Shown here piece by piece: positions 26,089 to 36,212 of a stretch of DNA of 64,000 nucleotides (its first letter is position 1; each line of letters starts with the position of its first letter). The position numbers and the translations under genes were made by a program. The notes beneath the pieces were generated by a model that saw only the letters and a list, made by a program, of their open reading frames with translations, had not been told where the DNA came from and ran no database searches. The stretch is taken from positions 62,001 through 126,000 of the forward strand of contig NZ_WHJG01000016.1 in NCBI RefSeq assembly GCF_011682175.1. Reading direction: 5' to 3'. The DNA is from Massilia frigida (GTDB lineage Bacteria > Pseudomonadota > Gammaproteobacteria > Burkholderiales > Burkholderiaceae_D).

Positions 26089-27708
26089 TCAGTCGTGCGT
26101 GGTGGCGGCGCACTGGCCGATGGCGTCGAGCAGGTGGGCGATCTCGACCGGCTTGACCAGGTGCTTGTCGAAGCCGGCTTCGAGCACGCGGCGCTGGTCG
26201 TCGGCCAGGCCGTAGCCGGTCAGGGCGATCAGCTTGATGTGGCAAGTGTCGCCGCCCTGGCGCAGGCGGCGCGCCACTTCGTAGCCGTCGATGCCGGGCA
26301 GGCCGATGTCGACCAGGGCGACGTCGGGCAGGAAGCTGCGCGCCATCTGCACGCCCTGCACGCCGTCGGCCGCGTGGCGCACCGGGTAGCCGTAGGCGCC
26401 GAGCATGGTGGCCATCATTTCGCGGCCGTCGTCGTTGTCTTCGATTAGCAGGATGGCGGGCTTGCCCTCTTGCGCCAAGGCGGCCGGCGCGCTACTGGCG
26501 GCGGCCGCCAGCGGGGTGGCGCGCGGCAGGCGGATGACAAAGGTGGAGCCGGCGCTGGCGCCCTCGCTGTGGGCCGACACCGTGCCGCCATGCAGCTCGA
26601 CCAGGCGCCGCACCAGGGCCAGTCCGATGCCCAGGCCGCCTTGCGCGCGGTCGAGCGTGATGCTGCCCTGCACGAACACGTCGAACACGTGCGGCAGCAG
26701 TTCGGCCGAAATGCCCACCCCGGTATCGCGCACTTCGAGCACGATGTCCTTGCCCTTGTCGGCCACCGTGATGTCGATGGTGCCGCCGGGCGGGGTGTAC
26801 TTGAGGGCGTTGTCGATCAGGTTGGTGGCGATCTGTTCGAGGCGGGTCGGGTCGCCATCGACCCAGCCCGCTTGCAGGTCGACATTGAGCAGGTAATTGG
26901 CGGTGCGGCCGGTGGCCTTGAAGGTGTCGAGGCCGGCGGAGACGAGCGCGGCGACGTCGACGTTTTGCTTGTCGAGCAAGATCTTGCCGGACATGGCGCG
27001 CGACAGGTCGAGCAGATCGTCCACGATGCGCGACAGGTGCTGGCTCTGGCGCTGGATGATCTGCCTGGCGCGGCTGACCGTGTCGGCCGGCGCCCCGGGC
27101 AGGCCGATCAGCGAGGCGGCGCTGCTGATGGCGCTGAGCGGATTGCGCAGCTCGTGCCCGAGCATGGCCAGGAATTCATCCTTGGCGTGGCTTTTGGCTT
27201 CGGCCGCCTGGCGCTCTTCCATTTCGCGGGTGAGGCGCTTGTTGGTGACGGTCAGCTCGGTGGTGCGCTGGCTCAGCTTGTGCGTCTGGCGCTTGAGTTC
27301 CTCGTTCTTGGTGGCCAGCGCCACGAACACCTGGACCTTGGCGTGCAGGATTTGCGGGATGACCGGCGTGAACAGGAAATCGGCGGCGCCGCGCTGGTAG
27401 GCTTTCAGGCGGTCGATTTCGTCGGCCAGGAAGGCGGTCACGAAGATGATCGGAATGTCGGCCGAGCGCGCACGCTGGTGGATGGCCTCGGCCGTTTCAA
27501 AGCCATCCATGCCGGGCATGTTGACGTCGAGCAGGATCACGGCGAAGTCGTGCAGCAGCACCTGGCGCAAGGCTTCCTGGCCCGAGCGGGCGGACAGGAC
27601 GGAGTAGCCGGACTCGTCGGCCCACTGGTCCAGCAGACTGGTCAATGCGAGCAGGCTGGCCGGGTCATCGTTGACGACGAGAATCTTCGGTTTTTCTATG
27701 GTGGTCAC
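26089..27708 (-). CDS. Hybrid two-component protein: receiver – histidine kinase – receiver
   Basis: This 539-residue cytoplasmic protein has an N-terminal receiver (Asp61 in [12 protein letters not shown]) and a coiled linker near 130–170. HisKA ([20 protein letters not shown], His near 171) and HATPase domains follow ([31 protein letters not shown]), and a C-terminal receiver ([27 protein letters not shown]). The first receiver lacks the conserved lysine: the expected 'FKPV' reads FTPV. The GTG at 27708 has AGGA nine bases upstream; a 60-codon upstream extension has no ribosome-binding site. A single-strand signalling hub of unknown input. Confidence 0.87.
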   Translation of the reverse strand: MTTIEKPKILVVNDDPASLLALTSLLDQWADESGYSVLSARSGQEALRQVLLHDFAVILLDVNMPGMDGFETAEAIHQRARSADIPIIFVTAFLADEIDRLKAYQRGAADFLFTPVIPQILHAKVQVFVALATKNEELKRQTHKLSQRTTELTVTNKRLTREMEERQAAEAKSHAKDEFLAMLGHELRNPLSAISSAASLIGLPGAPADTVSRARQIIQRQSQHLSRIVDDLLDLSRAMSGKILLDKQNVDVAALVSAGLDTFKATGRTANYLLNVDLQAGWVDGDPTRLEQIATNLIDNALKYTPPGGTIDITVADKGKDIVLEVRDTGVGISAELLPHVFDVFVQGSITLDRAQGGLGIGLALVRRLVELHGGTVSAHSEGASAGSTFVIRLPRATPLAAAASSAPAALAQEGKPAILLIEDNDDGREMMATMLGAYGYPVRHAADGVQGVQMARSFLPDVALVDIGLPGIDGYEVARRLRQGGDTCHIKLIALTGYGLADDQRRVLEAGFDKHLVKPVEIAHLLDAIGQCAATTHD

Positions 27709-28430
<722 letters not shown>

Positions 28431-28498
28431 TTCTGGTCAGGGGAGGGCGTGATGCCATCTCCCGTGGCTTAGTTACTGATTAGTCAAAAGTCCCTACC

Positions 28499-28533
28499 CC
28501 GTCGTTCCCGCGCAAGCGGGAACGACGGTTTTT
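28499..28533 (+). terminator. Rho-independent terminator after the 28020 gene
   Basis: CCGTCGTTCCCGC and GCGGGAACGACGG form a perfect 13-bp stem around a GCAA loop, followed by TTTTT. It lies 69 bp after the stop of the plus-strand gene and is a textbook intrinsic terminator. Confidence 0.92.
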
Positions 28534-28570
28534 CGTTTACTGGAGAGAGCGTGGGGACAGGTAAGCGACG

Positions 28571-29551
28571 TTAACGCCGTGGCGCCACCACCAGCGCTTC
28601 CTGCGCCAGCGCGCCGGCCGGCGTGGCCGAGGTGGCGCAGAAGCGGTTCTTGCCGCCGCGCTTGGCCTCGTACAGGGCGTAATCGGCAATGCTGATCAGC
28701 GCTTCCACCGTCTCGGCATCGTCCGGATAAATGCTGATCCCGATACTGGTCGACAGGCGCAAGGTCAGGTCGTTGATGAAAAACGGTTCGGACACGGCTT
28801 CGACCAGCTTGGCCGCCGGCCCGTGCGCATCGGCCAGGCCCGACACTTCGCCCAGCACCACCATGAATTCGTCGCCACCGAGGCGCGCCACGGTATCTTC
28901 CTTGCGCGACGAGGCCACCAGCCGCTGGGCGACAATCTTGAGCACTTCGTCGCCGTAGGCGTGGCCATAGGTATCGTTGATCGCCTTGAAGCCATCGAGG
29001 TCGAGATACATGATGGCCGCCTTGTGGTGGTTGCGGTTGGCGTGCTGCAAGGTGGTTTCGATGCGGTCTTCCAGCAGACGCCGGTTCGGCAAGCCCGTCA
29101 GCGGATCGTGCAGCGCCAGCTCCTGCTGGGCGCGGCTGTACTGGGCCAGTTCCTTGTACAGCAGCCGGACTTCCAGCATGTTATGGATGCGCTTGTGCAC
29201 TTCGAGCAGGTCGAAGGGCTTGCTGATGAAATCGCGCGCACCGGCTTCCAGCGCGGCGATCTTGAAACTCGGCTGGGCGGTGAGCGCCAGTACCGGCAGG
29301 TAGCCACCCTGTTCAATTTCCTTCAAGCCCTTCATGACCTGGAAGCCGTTCATGCCCGGCATTTGCAGGTCGAGCAGGATCAGGTCGTAGCAATGCTGGC
29401 GGTGCAGCGGACAAACTTGTTCGGGGAGCATGGTCGAGCTGACGCAGTTATAGCCTTCCTCGCGCAATATCTCTTCCATCAGCTCGACATTGTCGGCCGA
29501 ATCGTCCACGACGAGGATTTTTGCGTTCAGTATGTCTTCTCGGCTTGGCAT
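28571..29551 (-). CDS. Response regulator diguanylate cyclase (REC-GGDEF, PleD-like)
   Basis: This 326-residue protein has a receiver domain (residues 10–130; LLDLQMPGMNGF, FISKPF) and a GGDEF domain starting ALHDPLTGLPNRR. The active site is intact as GGDEF, and an RKED motif five residues before it is the RxxD inhibitory I-site. It should make cyclic di-GMP when phosphorylated and be product-inhibited. It lies beside two large kinases on the same strand, either of which could phosphorylate it. The start ATG is the first in frame after a 135-bp gap from the PAS/GAF kinase stop region. Confidence 0.92.
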   Translation of the reverse strand: MPSREDILNAKILVVDDSADNVELMEEILREEGYNCVSSTMLPEQVCPLHRQHCYDLILLDLQMPGMNGFQVMKGLKEIEQGGYLPVLALTAQPSFKIAALEAGARDFISKPFDLLEVHKRIHNMLEVRLLYKELAQYSRAQQELALHDPLTGLPNRRLLEDRIETTLQHANRNHHKAAIMYLDLDGFKAINDTYGHAYGDEVLKIVAQRLVASSRKEDTVARLGGDEFMVVLGEVSGLADAHGPAAKLVEAVSEPFFINDLTLRLSTSIGISIYPDDAETVEALISIADYALYEAKRGGKNRFCATSATPAGALAQEALVVAPRR

Positions 29552-29686
29552 GCGTTGTCTCGGTCAAGGCGGAGGGGCGTGCGGCCATGGGCGCACGCGC
29601 GATATTAACGTGTTGCTAGTGTAACAGTGTATCGAACATTTCTTGTAGGACAGCGCCGCGTGCGGCAGTAGGAATCCCATTGTATG

Positions 29687-32677
29687 TCAGCGCGGCCGGT
29701 TTTCTCCCATCGACGCCACCGTAGCGATCAGTTCGCTCGGCTCGACCGGCTTGGCGATATGCGCCATGAATCCCGCTTCCAGCGCGCGCAGCCGGTCTTC
29801 CGAACGCGCGAACGCGGTCAGCGCCACCGCCGGCACGTCGCCCCCGCCGGCATGGCCGAGCGCGCGCACCTGCGCCAGCAGCTCGAAGCCGTCCACGTCC
29901 GGCATGCCCAGGTCGCTCACCAGGACATCGGGCGGCGTATTCCGGAACTCGGCCAGCGCCTCGGCCGCGCTGGCCGCCGTGCGCACGCTGGCATTGCAAT
30001 CAGACAATATCCGCCGGATCAGGTCGCGCGCGTCGGGTTCGTCGTCCACCACCAGCACGTCCAGGTGCGACAGGTCGCGCAGCAGGATCTCGGGGGTGAG
30101 CGGGGCCAGCGGCAGGGCGAAGGCGCGGCCGGTGCGCGCGGCCGGGCTCTGGCGGTTGGCGGCCGGCAGCTCGATGGTGAAGGTGGCGCCGTGGCCCTCG
30201 CCGGGGCTGTCGGCGCGCACCGTGCCGCCGTGCTGCTCGATCAGGTGCTTGACGATCGACAGGCCCAGTCCCAGCCCGCCGTGCTTGCGCGTGGTGGAGG
30301 CGTCGCCCTGGCGGAAGCGTTCGAACACATGGGCCATGAATTCGGGCTTGATGCCGGCGCCGCTATCGTTGACGGCGATCTGGACATGGCCGGGGGCGCC
30401 GCGCAGGGTGATGCAGACCATGCCGTCGCGCGCGGTGAACTTGATGGCGTTCGACAGCAAGTTCCAGATCACTTGCTGCAAGCGGGCCGGGTCGCCGGCG
30501 ATCATGCCCACGCCAGGGGCGTAGAATTTTTCGAGGCGGATATTCTTGGCGTCGGCGGCCGGGCGCACCGTTTCGATGGCGGCGTCGATGAACCCGGCCG
30601 GCGCCACGGTCTGCATGTCGAGCAGCACCTTGCCCGAGGTGATGCGGCTCATGTCGAGCAAGTCTTCGATCAGCTGGGCCTGGGCGCGCGCATTGCGCTC
30701 GATGGTTTGCAGGCCGCGCTGCAGGTCGGCCTGGTCGCGGCTGCCGCGCCGCAGCACCTGGGCCCAGCCGAGAATGGCCGACAGCGGCGTGCGCAGTTCG
30801 TGCGACAGGGTGGCCAGGAATTCATCTTTCATCTGGCTGGTGCGTTCGGCTTCGGCGCGCGCCGAGCGTTCGCTTTCGAGCAGCACCTTGCGTTCCTCGG
30901 CCGCGTGCTGGGCCGCTTCGTACAGGCGCGTATTGTCGATCGCCACGGCGGCCTGGGCCGCGATGCCGCCCACGATGCGCTCGGTGCGCTCGCTGAAAAT
31001 GGCGGTTTCCGGGTGGCTGAAAAACAGGCTGCCCAGCACTTCGCCCGAGCGCGCGATGACCGGCACCGCCAGGTAGCTGCGCACGCCGATCTGCTCGGCG
31101 GCCATGCCCTCCTGCGCCTGCAGCGGGGCGTAGCGCGGATCGGCACCGATATCGTCCGAACGCAGCACGCTTTCGCCGCGCAAATTCGGTCCGAACAGGG
31201 CGCTGGCGCGCAGCTCGCCATCGGTCTCGAACTCGGCCGGGGCGACCCCGGCCACGGTGTGCAGGGTGAACAGGTCGCCATCGCTGTCCTTGCCGTGATA
31301 AAAGAAGGCGCCGAAGCGGGCCCCGCTGATGCCGGTGGCGGCGTCGGTCACGGTTTGCAGGAGCGAGCGCAGGTCGCGCTGGGACGCCAGCGCGCTGCCG
31401 GTGCTGTTGAGCAGTTCGAGCACGTTCGATTCGTCGCGCAGGGCTTGCTGCACGCGCTTGACCTGGTCGACGTCGGTATTGGTGCCGAACCAGCGCACCA
31501 CGTGGCCCAGGCGGTCGCGCACGGCGTTGACGCGGGTCAGGAACCAGCGGTAGTCGCCGTCGGCGCCGCGGATCGGGAATTCCATCTCGAAGGGATTGCC
31601 GGTGCGGATAGATTCATGCCAACGCAGCAACATTTGCGGCAGCACCTCGGGGTCGTGCGTCGATTGCCAGCCCCAGCCGACCATCTGGTCGGGCGTGGTG
31701 CCGGTGTATTCGTACCAGCGCTTGTTGAACCAGACGATGGCGCCGTCGGCCTGGGCCATCCAGGCCAGCTGGGGAATCGAATTGGCCAGCGCGCGCAGCA
31801 CTTCCTCGCTCTCGCGCAGGGTGTCCTCGGCGCTCTTGCGGGTGCTGATGTCCTGCACCACGCCGGTCATGCCGAGCACGGTGCCGTCGCGGTCGTAGTC
31901 GGCGCGCCCGACCACCCCGATCCAGCAGTGGTCGCCATCGGGCCGGTCGACCCGGCATTCGATGTTGAGGTCGGTGTGCTGGGCGAAGGCTTGCAGGAAT
32001 TCGGTGCGCGCCATGTCCTTGTCGCCAGCGTGCAGGCGCTCGCGCAGGCTGTCCCAGGGCAGCGGGGTTTCGGCGGGCAGGCCGAAGATTTCGGCGGCGC
32101 GCGCGCCCAGGGTCACGCGGTCGGCGCCGGCGTCCCAGCGCCAGTCGCCCAGCCGCCCGGCCGAGAGCGCCACTTGCAGGCGGCTGCTGCCGTCGAGCAG
32201 GGCTTGTTCGTCGGCCTTGCGCTTGCTGATGTCCTGGAAGTAGACGGTCAGGCCATCGTCGGATGGGTAGGCGCGCAAGTCGAACCAGCTGCCCAGGCTG
32301 GCGTAAAAGAATTCGAAGCTGACCGTTTCCTGCGAATCCATGGCGCGCCGGTATTGCTGTTCCATGGCGCTGTTGCGCAGTTCGGGGAATTCATCCCAGA
32401 TGACGCGGCCGAGCAGGGCGTCGCGCGTCTTGCCGCGGGCCGACAGCAGTTGCAGCGCGCGCGCGTTGATGTAGGTGATGCGCCAGCTGCGGTCGACCGC
32501 GCAAAAGCCGTCGGTCAGGCTTTCGAGCATGTTTTCCATGCGCGTGTTGGCTTGGCGCAGGGCATCCTTGGTTTCCATCAGCTCCTGCTGGGCGCGCTGG
32601 CGCGCCGCCAGCACGCTGCTGGCGTTGCGCAGGGCCACCGCGCGCATCAGTTCGGTTTCGTCGTGTTCGTCGTTCAC
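29687..32677 (-). CDS. Large PAS/GAF hybrid sensor histidine kinase with C-terminal receiver
   Basis: This 996-residue cytoplasmic kinase is built as PAS (about 47–150; MLESLTDGFCAVDRSWRITYIN), PAS (170–290), PAS (295–420; IPQLAWMAQADGAIVWFNKRW) and GAF (425–590; ATGISGARFGAFFYHG). HisKA (MKDEFLATLSHELRTPLSAIL), HATPase (NLLSNAIKFTARD, GLGLGLSIV) and a receiver (VSDLGMPDVDGF, AHIAKPVEP) follow. No membrane segment is visible, so it probably senses a soluble signal or redox state. The start is a GTG overlapping the stop of the MetE-like gene as GTGA, showing translational coupling. The frame can be read further upstream, but that stretch only shadows the neighbour. Confidence 0.88.
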   Translation of the reverse strand: MNDEHDETELMRAVALRNASSVLAARQRAQQELMETKDALRQANTRMENMLESLTDGFCAVDRSWRITYINARALQLLSARGKTRDALLGRVIWDEFPELRNSAMEQQYRRAMDSQETVSFEFFYASLGSWFDLRAYPSDDGLTVYFQDISKRKADEQALLDGSSRLQVALSAGRLGDWRWDAGADRVTLGARAAEIFGLPAETPLPWDSLRERLHAGDKDMARTEFLQAFAQHTDLNIECRVDRPDGDHCWIGVVGRADYDRDGTVLGMTGVVQDISTRKSAEDTLRESEEVLRALANSIPQLAWMAQADGAIVWFNKRWYEYTGTTPDQMVGWGWQSTHDPEVLPQMLLRWHESIRTGNPFEMEFPIRGADGDYRWFLTRVNAVRDRLGHVVRWFGTNTDVDQVKRVQQALRDESNVLELLNSTGSALASQRDLRSLLQTVTDAATGISGARFGAFFYHGKDSDGDLFTLHTVAGVAPAEFETDGELRASALFGPNLRGESVLRSDDIGADPRYAPLQAQEGMAAEQIGVRSYLAVPVIARSGEVLGSLFFSHPETAIFSERTERIVGGIAAQAAVAIDNTRLYEAAQHAAEERKVLLESERSARAEAERTSQMKDEFLATLSHELRTPLSAILGWAQVLRRGSRDQADLQRGLQTIERNARAQAQLIEDLLDMSRITSGKVLLDMQTVAPAGFIDAAIETVRPAADAKNIRLEKFYAPGVGMIAGDPARLQQVIWNLLSNAIKFTARDGMVCITLRGAPGHVQIAVNDSGAGIKPEFMAHVFERFRQGDASTTRKHGGLGLGLSIVKHLIEQHGGTVRADSPGEGHGATFTIELPAANRQSPAARTGRAFALPLAPLTPEILLRDLSHLDVLVVDDEPDARDLIRRILSDCNASVRTAASAAEALAEFRNTPPDVLVSDLGMPDVDGFELLAQVRALGHAGGGDVPAVALTAFARSEDRLRALEAGFMAHIAKPVEPSELIATVASMGENRPR

Positions 32678-33738
32678 GCACGCTCCCGCAGAATGGCGCT
32701 GGCCAGCGCGGTGCCGGCCACGCGCGCGGCGATCTTGGCAAAGGCCGTCTCGCGGCTGGTCGAGCGGTCGTCGCAGAAGGGTGAAAAGCCGCAGTCGTCG
32801 GTGCTGCCGAGCTGGCCGGGGGGGATGAACTGGGCCGCCAGCAAGATGCGCTCGCACACCAGTTGCGGCGTTTCGATGAGCGGATCGATGGGGTCGATCA
32901 CGCCGACGAACACGCGCTGGCCCGGCTTGAGGTGGCTGGCGATGATCTTCAGTACCCGCACCGGGTCCGGTTCGCTCGCCAGGGCGATGTAGACATTGCC
33001 GACCTGTAGTTCAAACAGGCTGGGCAGCAGTTGGGCGTAGTCGACATCCAGGCTGTGGGTCGAATCGCGGTCGGCGCCGGGGCAGGTGTGGACCCCGATC
33101 AGGGCCCGCTCGGCGCTGGAAAAGCGGTTCAGGGCCAGGTTGTTGAGGTCGATGAAGCTCGACAGCAGTGCGCCGCTCGGGTCGAGCTTGACGGCCAGCC
33201 GGCCCTCGGTGAAGTCGACCTGGACCTTGTGCGCGCCCTGCGCGAGGCAGCGCCGGATTTCGGTTTCGTGCTCGCCCAGCAGGTCGTCGATGAACTGGTC
33301 GCGCGAGTAGCCGGGCAAGCCTTCGGGCGGGTACATGAGCGACAGGGCCGAGGGGGAAATCACGGCTTGCTTGAGCGCCACCGTGGCATAGCGCTGGGCC
33401 GTGGCCAGGTAGCTGTCGGCGTAGCGCTCGTAGTGGAACGGGGCGCGCATCAGGCGCGGCATGCGGCGCATGTGGCCGTCCGCGAACGGGATCTGGAAGC
33501 CGTCCGGTGCGGTGTTGGCCGAGCCGTGCACGCAGTAGGTCAGGAAGTTATGGTATTTGCGCTGCTCGCCATCGCTGATGACGGTCGAGCCGGTCGCTTC
33601 CAGGCGCGCCACGGTGTCGCGCACGGCTTCCTCGTACAGCGCGTCGAGTTCGCTCTCGCTGTGCTTGCCACTTTCGACCGCGGCGATCAGGGAGGGCGGG
33701 CGCGGTATGCTTCCGATCGGCTCGGTGGGAATCATCAT
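32674..33738 (-). CDS. Cobalamin-independent methionine synthase II family protein (MetE C-domain-like)
   Basis: This 354-residue single-domain protein resembles the catalytic C-terminal half of MetE. It keeps the zinc-ligand motifs: IGVHTC (H-x-C), the Glu in YIALASEPD and the Cys in STDDCGFSPF; the N-terminus has PIGSIPRPPSL as in family members. Stand-alone members act as methyltransferases or alkyltransferases for thiols, and many are not true methionine synthases. It overlaps the following sensor kinase by four bases (GTGA), an unusual pairing that hints its substrate or product is linked to the sensed signal. Confidence 0.83.
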   Translation of the reverse strand: MMIPTEPIGSIPRPPSLIAAVESGKHSESELDALYEEAVRDTVARLEATGSTVISDGEQRKYHNFLTYCVHGSANTAPDGFQIPFADGHMRRMPRLMRAPFHYERYADSYLATAQRYATVALKQAVISPSALSLMYPPEGLPGYSRDQFIDDLLGEHETEIRRCLAQGAHKVQVDFTEGRLAVKLDPSGALLSSFIDLNNLALNRFSSAERALIGVHTCPGADRDSTHSLDVDYAQLLPSLFELQVGNVYIALASEPDPVRVLKIIASHLKPGQRVFVGVIDPIDPLIETPQLVCERILLAAQFIPPGQLGSTDDCGFSPFCDDRSTSRETAFAKIAARVAGTALASAILRERA

Positions 33739-33863
33739 CTGGATTTCGGCAATCGTGAAGAAATGGGCGGGGACAGCCCCGCAACGTCTCCCGCGCAGGC
33801 GGCGAGTGGCGCGATGACGATTTTAGCCGACCGGCGCCGCATCGAAGCACACACTTGAAACGA

Positions 33864-34691
33864 TCATACTCCGCTATGGAGCCGCCCGGACACGGTGGCG
33901 AGCGCCGCTTGCAGATGTTCGAGTTCATACGGCTTTTGCAGCGACTGGTGGGCGAACTCCACGTGGCGCAGCAGGGCATCGCCGTAACCGGACGCGAAAA
34001 TCACGTTCAGGCCGGTTTGCAGGCGCAGCGCTTCGCGCGCCATGTCGACTCCGGACATGCCGGGCAGGCTGACGTCGGAAAACAGCACGTTGTAGCTATT
34101 GCGGTTCAGCAGCGCCAGCGCGCTTTCGGCGTCGCCCACGCCCTCGGCTTGGTGGCCGAAGGCACGCAGCATTTCGACCACCAGGTATTGCGAATCGAGA
34201 TTATCTTCCACCACCAGGATGCGCAGGCCGTCGGCGGGGTCGGGCAGGCCGGCCGCAGGCGCGCTCGGCGCCAGCGCGCACAGCACGCCGCCCACGGCGT
34301 CGGCGTCGCGCACCGGGGTGAAGTACAGGTCGTAGTCGGCCGCCTCAAAGCCGCTGTCGCGCGGGAAGCTCAGGCGCTGGCGCGCCAGGCGGACCATGTC
34401 GCCGCCGAACGCGCTGTCGAGTGCCGCCTGGCTGGCCGCGAGCGGGGCCGGCCAGACCGCCGGCACCCGGCCGCCGGGAGCGCGTGGATGGCGCGGTCCG
34501 GCCAGCTCGGCGTAGGCCTGGTTGAACACCACGATGTGGCGCGGCCCCCACAGCAGCAGCATTGGCAGCGGGGTGTTGAGGACGATGTCGACGCACAGGC
34601 GCAGGGCCTGTGGCCAGGCCAGCGGGTCACCCAGGTCGGTGGCGCTCCAGTCGGCGCTGGCGGCTGCGGCGGCGTTACCAGTGTCGTGCAT
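33864..34691 (-). CDS. PAS-like and receiver domain protein
   Basis: This 275-residue protein has residues 10–130 that look like a PAS fold of the type found before hybrid kinases (CVDIVLNTPLPMLLLWGPRHIVVFNQAYAEL). A complete receiver follows at about 155–270 (ILVVEDNLDSQYLVVEML, Asp in LFSDVSLPGMSG, Lys in LQKPYELEHL). There is no kinase or output domain between or after them, so the middle of a hybrid kinase may have been lost, or this may be a stand-alone phosphate sink. It ends 125 bp upstream of the MetE-like gene on the same strand. Confidence 0.75.
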   Translation of the reverse strand: MHDTGNAAAAASADWSATDLGDPLAWPQALRLCVDIVLNTPLPMLLLWGPRHIVVFNQAYAELAGPRHPRAPGGRVPAVWPAPLAASQAALDSAFGGDMVRLARQRLSFPRDSGFEAADYDLYFTPVRDADAVGGVLCALAPSAPAAGLPDPADGLRILVVEDNLDSQYLVVEMLRAFGHQAEGVGDAESALALLNRNSYNVLFSDVSLPGMSGVDMAREALRLQTGLNVIFASGYGDALLRHVEFAHQSLQKPYELEHLQAALATVSGRLHSGV

Positions 34692-34978
34692 GAGAAGCCT
34701 GTTTCATGAAAAATTGACGATGCGAAGTTGTAGAAACGAAAACATGAGTGAATCGTACACCAAATGGGTGGGGATTGGACTGTTTGCAGGGTTAGCTGGG
34801 TGCGCATGCGACTGCGCCGCGATGCGGGCGGCACAGCGTTGGCCCCGCCGGTTCGCCTGCAAAGACCGGGTTGGTCGGCCATGTGTGAAGTTCTAAGATA
34901 TTGTTTATAACGGATAATACTTCACAAATGGGAGAGGGTGCATCTACTCGGAGAGAGAGCATTGGAGGGAGCGGGGCA

Positions 34979-35269
34979 ATGAAACTTGAAGACCTGATGT
35001 TGAGATCTGTAAAGCTGCGCATTGGCAATATCATATTGCGAGCGGAAAGGGCTGGCTTGGGAAGCGCTTCGCAAGGCACGGAGGCCTTGAAGGCATTGCA
35101 ATCCAAAGGCGTGCTGGTCCGGATCGGAACGGGCGTGTATGCCAAAACACGCAAGAGTTCGCTTACCGGGGCAACCATCCCGGCGGGCAGGCTCGACACG
35201 CTTGCTACTGAAACCCTGAAAAAATTGGGCGTGAGCGTGAACTCCGGGACGGCTGCGCGCTCTTACAAT
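34979..35269 (+). pseudogene. Truncated AbiEi-type antitoxin (DUF6088-like)
   Basis: From the ATG at 34979, which has a purine-rich GGAGGGAGCGGGG upstream, about 97 codons match the N-terminal part of DUF6088/AbiEi-family antitoxins: MKLEDLMLRSVKLRIGN, then ALQSKGVLVRIGTGVYAKTRKSS and IPAGRLDTLATETLKKLGV. Homology appears to stop after AARSYN at 35269. The frame then runs on to 35476 through the 3' end of the antisense deacetylase gene and makes an unrelated tail. The remaining antitoxin sequence and any AbiEii toxin partner are missing, so this is a fragment left by recombination. Confidence 0.72.
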
Positions 35270-35291
35270 TGGCGCTGCAAGGTGAAGGCAG

Positions 35292-36212
35292 TCAGATGCC
35301 CTGCGCCTTCAGCGCGGCGATCTCGTGATCGCCATCATCGACCAGGCGCGACCAGCCTTCGACCTTACCCACACCCAGGCTGCGCGCCATCGAAAGCAAC
35401 AGACTTTGCCCGGCTGTTTCGCGTTCGGGAACGAGCTGGTAAACCGGGTCGGCGAACGCGGCTTCCGGCGTTGTGATGGTCCACCCCATCTGCTTGAACA
35501 TGGCGATCACGTCATCGAGCCACATCGCGTTGATCAGGTTATGGTGCAGCAGGATCACCTGCGCAATGTCCCTGCCCTGCAAGGTGTGCGACAGCGACCG
35601 GTAGGCCTGTGCCCGCTGGCGAAGGTGCGCCAGGTAGGCCTCCCGGATCGGACCGACGGCAGCCGCATTGCCGCTTTCCAGCACCTCAATCAGCTTTTCG
35701 TTCAAGCGCCAGTCGCTGGTATCGAGGCTCACATAGGCGTTGCGGTAAGCCTGCGCTTTCATGAAAGCGCGCATGCCGTCACGCTTTTCGGGCACATTCC
35801 CCTCGCGCAGATAAGGAAAACGAAACCACTTCTGGTAGCCGGGCAGCGTGCTGATCACCGCGTCGCAATCGATCAGTTCCTGCTGGAACTGCGCCAGGCT
35901 GACCTGGGCAGCGTGGAAATCAGGGTGCGTCATGGTGTGATTGCCCACCGCGTGGCCGGCCCGTCCCCAGGCGCGTGCCAGCGCGAGGCCGGCGGGTCGG
36001 TCGGCGCCATTGCCCACGGTGACAAACAGGGCGGCCTTGACCTTGTGCTTTGCAAGGGCGTCGAGCATGGCCTGGTTGCGCTGCTGGGGCGACATGCGCG
36101 GCGTCTCGGCCAGCTCCGGCCCGTCATCGAAGGTAAAGGCAATCGATTGAGCGTGAACAGAAGGGATTGGCGTCATACCAAGAGCGAGCGCCAGGAGTAA
36201 TTTTTTCAGCAT
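35292..36212 (-). CDS. Polysaccharide deacetylase family protein
   Basis: This 306-residue secreted protein has a signal peptide (MLKKLLLALALGMTPIPSVHAQ) and a NodB-type domain with SIAFTFDDGPE (catalytic Asp pair), GNHTMTHPDF (the HxxxH metal site) and RFPYLREG. These are the canonical motifs of metal-dependent carbohydrate deacetylases, which act on chitin, peptidoglycan or poly-N-acetylglucosamine. The C-terminus keeps the LLHHNLINAMWLDDVI motif. AAGG lies 12 bases upstream of the ATG. The gene faces the chimeric BlaI–M23 gene across a dyad-rich region and may share its regulation. Confidence 0.87.
   Translation of the reverse strand: MLKKLLLALALGMTPIPSVHAQSIAFTFDDGPELAETPRMSPQQRNQAMLDALAKHKVKAALFVTVGNGADRPAGLALARAWGRAGHAVGNHTMTHPDFHAAQVSLAQFQQELIDCDAVISTLPGYQKWFRFPYLREGNVPEKRDGMRAFMKAQAYRNAYVSLDTSDWRLNEKLIEVLESGNAAAVGPIREAYLAHLRQRAQAYRSLSHTLQGRDIAQVILLHHNLINAMWLDDVIAMFKQMGWTITTPEAAFADPVYQLVPERETAGQSLLLSMARSLGVGKVEGWSRLVDDGDHEIAALKAQGI

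Noticed and set aside
29684-32992. A 1102-codon plus-strand frame opposite the PAS/GAF kinase.
   Set aside because: It is the antisense of a protein with unmistakable kinase motifs and has no recognisable content.
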